Assembly: GCF_000717025.1 (NCBI RefSeq)
Contig: NZ_JNXG01000001.1
Span: forward strand, 310,001 to 374,000
Direction of reading: 5' to 3'
From: Streptomyces atroolivaceus
GTDB taxonomy: Bacteria; Actinomycetota; Actinomycetes; Streptomycetales; Streptomycetaceae
DNA length: 64,000 nt
Of the stretch, positions 61,157 through 64,000 are shown in pieces. A program made the translations under genes and the position numbers. Each line of letters begins with the position of its first letter. The stretch's first letter is position 1. The notes below the pieces were generated by a model. It searched no databases. It saw only the letters and a list, made by a program, of their open reading frames with translations, and had not been told where the DNA came from.

Positions 61157-63160
61157 ATGGAAGAGCCGCGTCGCCTCGGCGGCCGGTACGAGCTGGGCTC
61201 GGTGCTCGGCCGTGGTGGCATGGCCGAGGTCTACCTCGCGCACGACACCCGGCTCGGCCGCACCGTCGCTGTGAAGACGCTGCGGGCCGACCTCGCCCGC
61301 GATCCGTCCTTCCAGGCACGGTTCCGCCGTGAGGCCCAGTCGGCCGCTTCGCTCAACCACCCCGCGATCGTCGCCGTCTACGACACCGGCGAGGACTACG
61401 TCGACGGGGTCTCCATCCCGTACATCGTGATGGAGTACGTGGACGGATCGACTCTCAGAGAACTCCTGCACTCCGGACGCAAGCTGCTGCCGGAGCGGAC
61501 CCTCGAGATGACGGTCGGGATCCTCCAGGCACTGGAGTACTCGCACCGCGCGCAGATCGTCCACCGGGACATCAAGCCGGCGAACGTCATGCTGACGCGC
61601 ACCGGCCAGGTCAAGGTCATGGACTTCGGTATCGCCCGTGCCATGGGTGACTCCGGAATGACGATGACCCAGACCGCCGCGGTCATCGGGACAGCCCAGT
61701 ACCTCTCTCCGGAGCAGGCCAAGGGCGAGCAGGTCGACGCACGCTCCGACCTGTACTCCACCGGCTGCCTGCTCTACGAGCTACTCGCGGTCCGGCCCCC
61801 GTTCGTCGGTGACTCGCCCGTCGCGGTCGCGTACCAGCACGTGCGCGAGGAGCCGCAGCCTCCGAGCAACTTCGATCCCGAGATCACGCCCGAGATGGAC
61901 GCCATCGTCCTGAAGGCGCTGACCAAGGACCCCGACTACCGCTACCAGTCGGCCGACGAGATGCGCGCCGACATCGAGGCCTGCCTCGACGGCCAGCCGG
62001 TCGCGGCCACGGCCGCCATGGGCGCGGCGGGCTACGGCGGGTACGACGCCTACGGCAACGACCAGCCCACCACCGCCCTGCGGGCGACGGACCCGGGCGG
62101 CGCGCAGACGTCCATGCTGCCCCCGGTCAATCCGGACGACGGTGGCTACGGCTACGACGACCGCCAGAGCCGCCGGCGCCAGAAGAAGAGCAACACCTCG
62201 ACGATCCTCCTCGTGGTCGCCGGCGTTCTTGTGCTCATCGGCGCGATCCTGATCGGCCGTTACATCTTCAGCTCCGACGACAGCGGCAGCGGCAAGATCG
62301 ACGTGCCGAACATGGTCGGCTCCACGACCGATGAGGCGCAGAGACTCGCGGACAACGCCGGGGTCGTCCTGAAGGTCGGATCCACGGCACCCTGCGAGAC
62401 CCAGGAGAAGGACAAGATCTGCAGCCAGACCCCGTCAGCGGAGGGGGACGCCCAGATGGCCACGGGCGAGACCGTGACGGTCGTCGTCTCCGCCGGCGCT
62501 CCCAAGGTCGAGGTCCCGGATGTCCTGGAGAAGTCCGAGGAGAGCGCGCGGAAGAAGCTGGAGGACGAGGGCTTCACGGTGAAGGTCACCGCCGTGGAGT
62601 CCGAGGCGACGGCGGGTACGGTCACCAAGCAGGACCCCGAGGGCGGTACGAAGGTCGACAAGGAGACCGAGGTCACGATCACCGTGGCCAAGGAGGCGCT
62701 GCTCGACCTGCCGGTTCTCAACCGGACCTACGCCGAGGCGGAGGCACAGCTCCGCGGCATCGGCTTCACCAACATCGTGCGGCAGGACGTCGACTCGGAG
62801 CAGCCGAAGGACATGGTCGTCGGCCAGACCCCGGAAGGGCCGAGCAAGCAGGCCAAGGACGCCCAGATCGTCCTGAAGGTCTCCAAGGGGCCCGCACAGC
62901 CCGAGCAGGTCACCATCCCGGCTGACATCGTCGGCAAGCGGTACCAGGAAGCGAAGGGAACGCTCGAAGGCCTCGGACTGGTGGTCGCACTCGCTCCCAA
63001 CTCGCCCGACAAGCCGAACTCCCTCGTGATGCAGGCCGCCCCGGGTCCCAACACCCAGGTCGCCAAGGGCAGTACGGTCACTCTCACCACCTTCGGCGGA
63101 ATGGACGGGGGCGGCGGAGACGGCAACTTCTTCGGAGGCCCGTCCGGCTCGTCGGACTGA
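61157..63160 (+). CDS. pknB: PASTA-domain Ser/Thr protein kinase PknB
   Basis: A 667-residue transmembrane kinase. The kinase domain (about 8-275) has LGRGGMAEVYLAHD, K40, HRD with D138, DFG with D156 and activation-loop threonines 169, 171 and 173 (TMTQTAAVIGT). A linker (about 280-345), one helix (349-371) and four PASTA domains (about 382-655) follow; PASTA domains bind muropeptides and lipid II. The C-terminus is glycine-rich. ATG at 61157 begins directly at the family core. It ends the operon at a strong terminator. Confidence 0.96.
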   Translation: MEEPRRLGGRYELGSVLGRGGMAEVYLAHDTRLGRTVAVKTLRADLARDPSFQARFRREAQSAASLNHPAIVAVYDTGEDYVDGVSIPYIVMEYVDGSTLRELLHSGRKLLPERTLEMTVGILQALEYSHRAQIVHRDIKPANVMLTRTGQVKVMDFGIARAMGDSGMTMTQTAAVIGTAQYLSPEQAKGEQVDARSDLYSTGCLLYELLAVRPPFVGDSPVAVAYQHVREEPQPPSNFDPEITPEMDAIVLKALTKDPDYRYQSADEMRADIEACLDGQPVAATAAMGAAGYGGYDAYGNDQPTTALRATDPGGAQTSMLPPVNPDDGGYGYDDRQSRRRQKKSNTSTILLVVAGVLVLIGAILIGRYIFSSDDSGSGKIDVPNMVGSTTDEAQRLADNAGVVLKVGSTAPCETQEKDKICSQTPSAEGDAQMATGETVTVVVSAGAPKVEVPDVLEKSEESARKKLEDEGFTVKVTAVESEATAGTVTKQDPEGGTKVDKETEVTITVAKEALLDLPVLNRTYAEAEAQLRGIGFTNIVRQDVDSEQPKDMVVGQTPEGPSKQAKDAQIVLKVSKGPAQPEQVTIPADIVGKRYQEAKGTLEGLGLVVALAPNSPDKPNSLVMQAAPGPNTQVAKGSTVTLTTFGGMDGGGGDGNFFGGPSGSSD

Positions 63161-63184
63161 CGCGCCCGGCCCGGCACGAACGCA

Positions 63185-63228
63185 CACAGGGCCCCGGTCA
63201 CCTCCGCAACGGTGACCGGGGCCCTGTG
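63185..63228. terminator. Strong hairpin terminator between pknB and the sortase gene
   Basis: A perfect 18-bp stem (CACAGGGCCCCGGTCACC) with an 8-base loop, 24 bases after pknB and 13 bases before the end of the convergent sortase gene. Confidence 0.9.
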
Positions 63229-63241
63229 CCGTCGTCCGTGA

Positions 63242-63970
63242 CTACCGCAGCTCCACCGGTTTCGTGCGGTCCCTGTCCACCTTCTCGGTCCGCACCAGCT
63301 CGCCCCACACGATGTAGCGGTACTTCGAGGTGTAGACGGGGGTGCACGTGGTCAGCGTGATGTAGCGGCCGGCCTTCTTCACGCCCGACTCCTTGGGCAC
63401 CGGGGCGATCGCGTCGACGTTGAACTTGGACGTCTCCGGCAGCTCGGCGTAGACCTTGTAGACGTACCAGGTGTCCTTGGTCTCGAAGACGACCGCGTCG
63501 CCCTTCTTCACCTTGTCGATGTTGTGGAACTTGGCGCCGTGCCCGTCCCTGTGCGCGGCGAGCGAGAAGTTGCCCTGCGCGTCCGAGGGGAGGGCCGACT
63601 TCACGGGGTCCGTGTAGTAGCCGGCGATGCCGTTGTTGAGCGTCTCGGTGTCGGTGCCCTTCTTGACCAGCACCTCGCCGTTCTTCATGGCGGGGACGTG
63701 GAGGAAGCCGATGCCGTCCCCTGTGTCCAGCGCTCCCGGTCCGCCCGCCCAGCGGTCGCGGACGGTGTTGCCCTGCTTGTCGGCCTCGCGGTCGGCGAGC
63801 ACGTTGGTCCACCACAGCGAGTAGACGACGAACAGGCCCAGCACCAGCCCCCCGGTGATCAGCAGTTCGCCGAAGATGCTCACCGCCGTCGCGACGGGAT
63901 GACGGCTCGTGCGCCGCACCGGGGCCACCCGTTCGTCGGTGCGCTCTTCGTGCTCGGTCCTCGCTGCCAC
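63242..63970 (-). CDS. Class E sortase
   Basis: A 242-residue membrane-anchored transpeptidase attaching proteins to peptidoglycan. One N-terminal helix (about 27-54) precedes the catalytic barrel with H140 (SLAAHRDGHG), C209 (LTTCTPVY) and R218 (SKYRYIVWG). Class E enzymes of Streptomyces recognise LAxTG-type signals and anchor chaplins; this locus next to pknB is where S. coelicolor carries its SrtE genes, as I recall. The ATG at 63970 is near the window edge; a second sortase gene could lie outside. Confidence 0.93.
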   Translation of the reverse strand: MAARTEHEERTDERVAPVRRTSRHPVATAVSIFGELLITGGLVLGLFVVYSLWWTNVLADREADKQGNTVRDRWAGGPGALDTGDGIGFLHVPAMKNGEVLVKKGTDTETLNNGIAGYYTDPVKSALPSDAQGNFSLAAHRDGHGAKFHNIDKVKKGDAVVFETKDTWYVYKVYAELPETSKFNVDAIAPVPKESGVKKAGRYITLTTCTPVYTSKYRYIVWGELVRTEKVDRDRTKPVELR

Positions 63971-64000
63971 CGCACCCGTCCCTGTCGTGATGTCGTCCAG

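Overview
The window is chromosomal DNA from a high-GC actinomycete, almost certainly Streptomyces. Support comes from the very high GC at third codon positions, many GTG starts, Streptomyces-type families (SpoIIE/HATPase phosphatase, DUF397/XRE-DUF5753 pair, mycothiol-dependent isomerase fold, class E sortase, Bpa), a K15-like DD-peptidase with the rare S-G-C motif, and three perfect Streptomyces-type parS sites (GTTTCACGTGAAAC at 12032, 32573 and 54450). Streptomyces parS sites cluster around oriC, so this is probably the origin-proximal core. Gene order resembles what I remember of the S. coelicolor SCO38xx region; that is recollection, not a search. I see no insertion sequence, prophage or CRISPR array.

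Layout. 0-16 kb: a PAS-GAF-SpoIIE-HATPase signalling protein, AI-2E-type permease, pirin, SseB-like protein, FadE5-like acyl-CoA dehydrogenase, lipoprotein, M18 aminopeptidase, thioredoxin/NHL protein, LURP-one protein, nitrilase-superfamily amidase, mycothiol-dependent isomerase-type protein and a coupled GntR-MFS pair. 16-24 kb: K15-like DD-transpeptidase, an XRE/DUF397/HATPase regulatory cassette, the first branched-chain 2-oxoacid dehydrogenase operon (E1 alpha, E1 beta, E2) and a divergent orphan response regulator. 24-35 kb: a phosphotransferase, two divergent membrane Ser/Thr kinases, the proteasome activator Bpa, a quinone oxidoreductase and a coupled MobA-DUF6457 / MoeA / K+ channel unit. 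35-49 kb: a second branched-chain dehydrogenase operon with a divergent Lrp regulator, then a phenylacetate module (TetR, paaN, paaABCDE) interrupted by a coupled DUF5819-HTTM-TrmH operon. 49-55 kb: rhodanese, J-domain and DUF2252 proteins, a MarR-controlled membrane transporter and a tRNA-Leu(CAG). 55-64 kb: the growth/cell-wall signalling operon fhaA-fhaB-pstP-rodA-pbpA-pknB, ending at a class E sortase.

How the parts fit. The two dehydrogenase complexes supply branched acyl-CoA starters; the acyl-CoA dehydrogenase and paa genes handle acyl-CoA and phenylacetyl-CoA breakdown. The TetR regulator next to paaN probably acts on an 18-bp inverted repeat found before paaN and, in reverse orientation, before paaA. 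A 16/18 match lies between the second dehydrogenase operon and its Lrp gene, suggesting that one regulator touches both pathways. The FHA, phosphatase and PASTA-kinase genes form the usual actinobacterial circuit tuning elongation.

Most genes are ordinary core genes that can be assigned with confidence. The least explained items are the XRE/DUF397/HATPase cassette with its GGAGACA-N2-TGTCTCC repeat, the DUF5819/HTTM membrane pair, a 41-codon frame coupled to pstP, and parS sites built into a terminator and into a stop/start codon overlap. Start codons are chosen from ribosome-binding sites, overlaps and family N-termini and are noted where uncertain.
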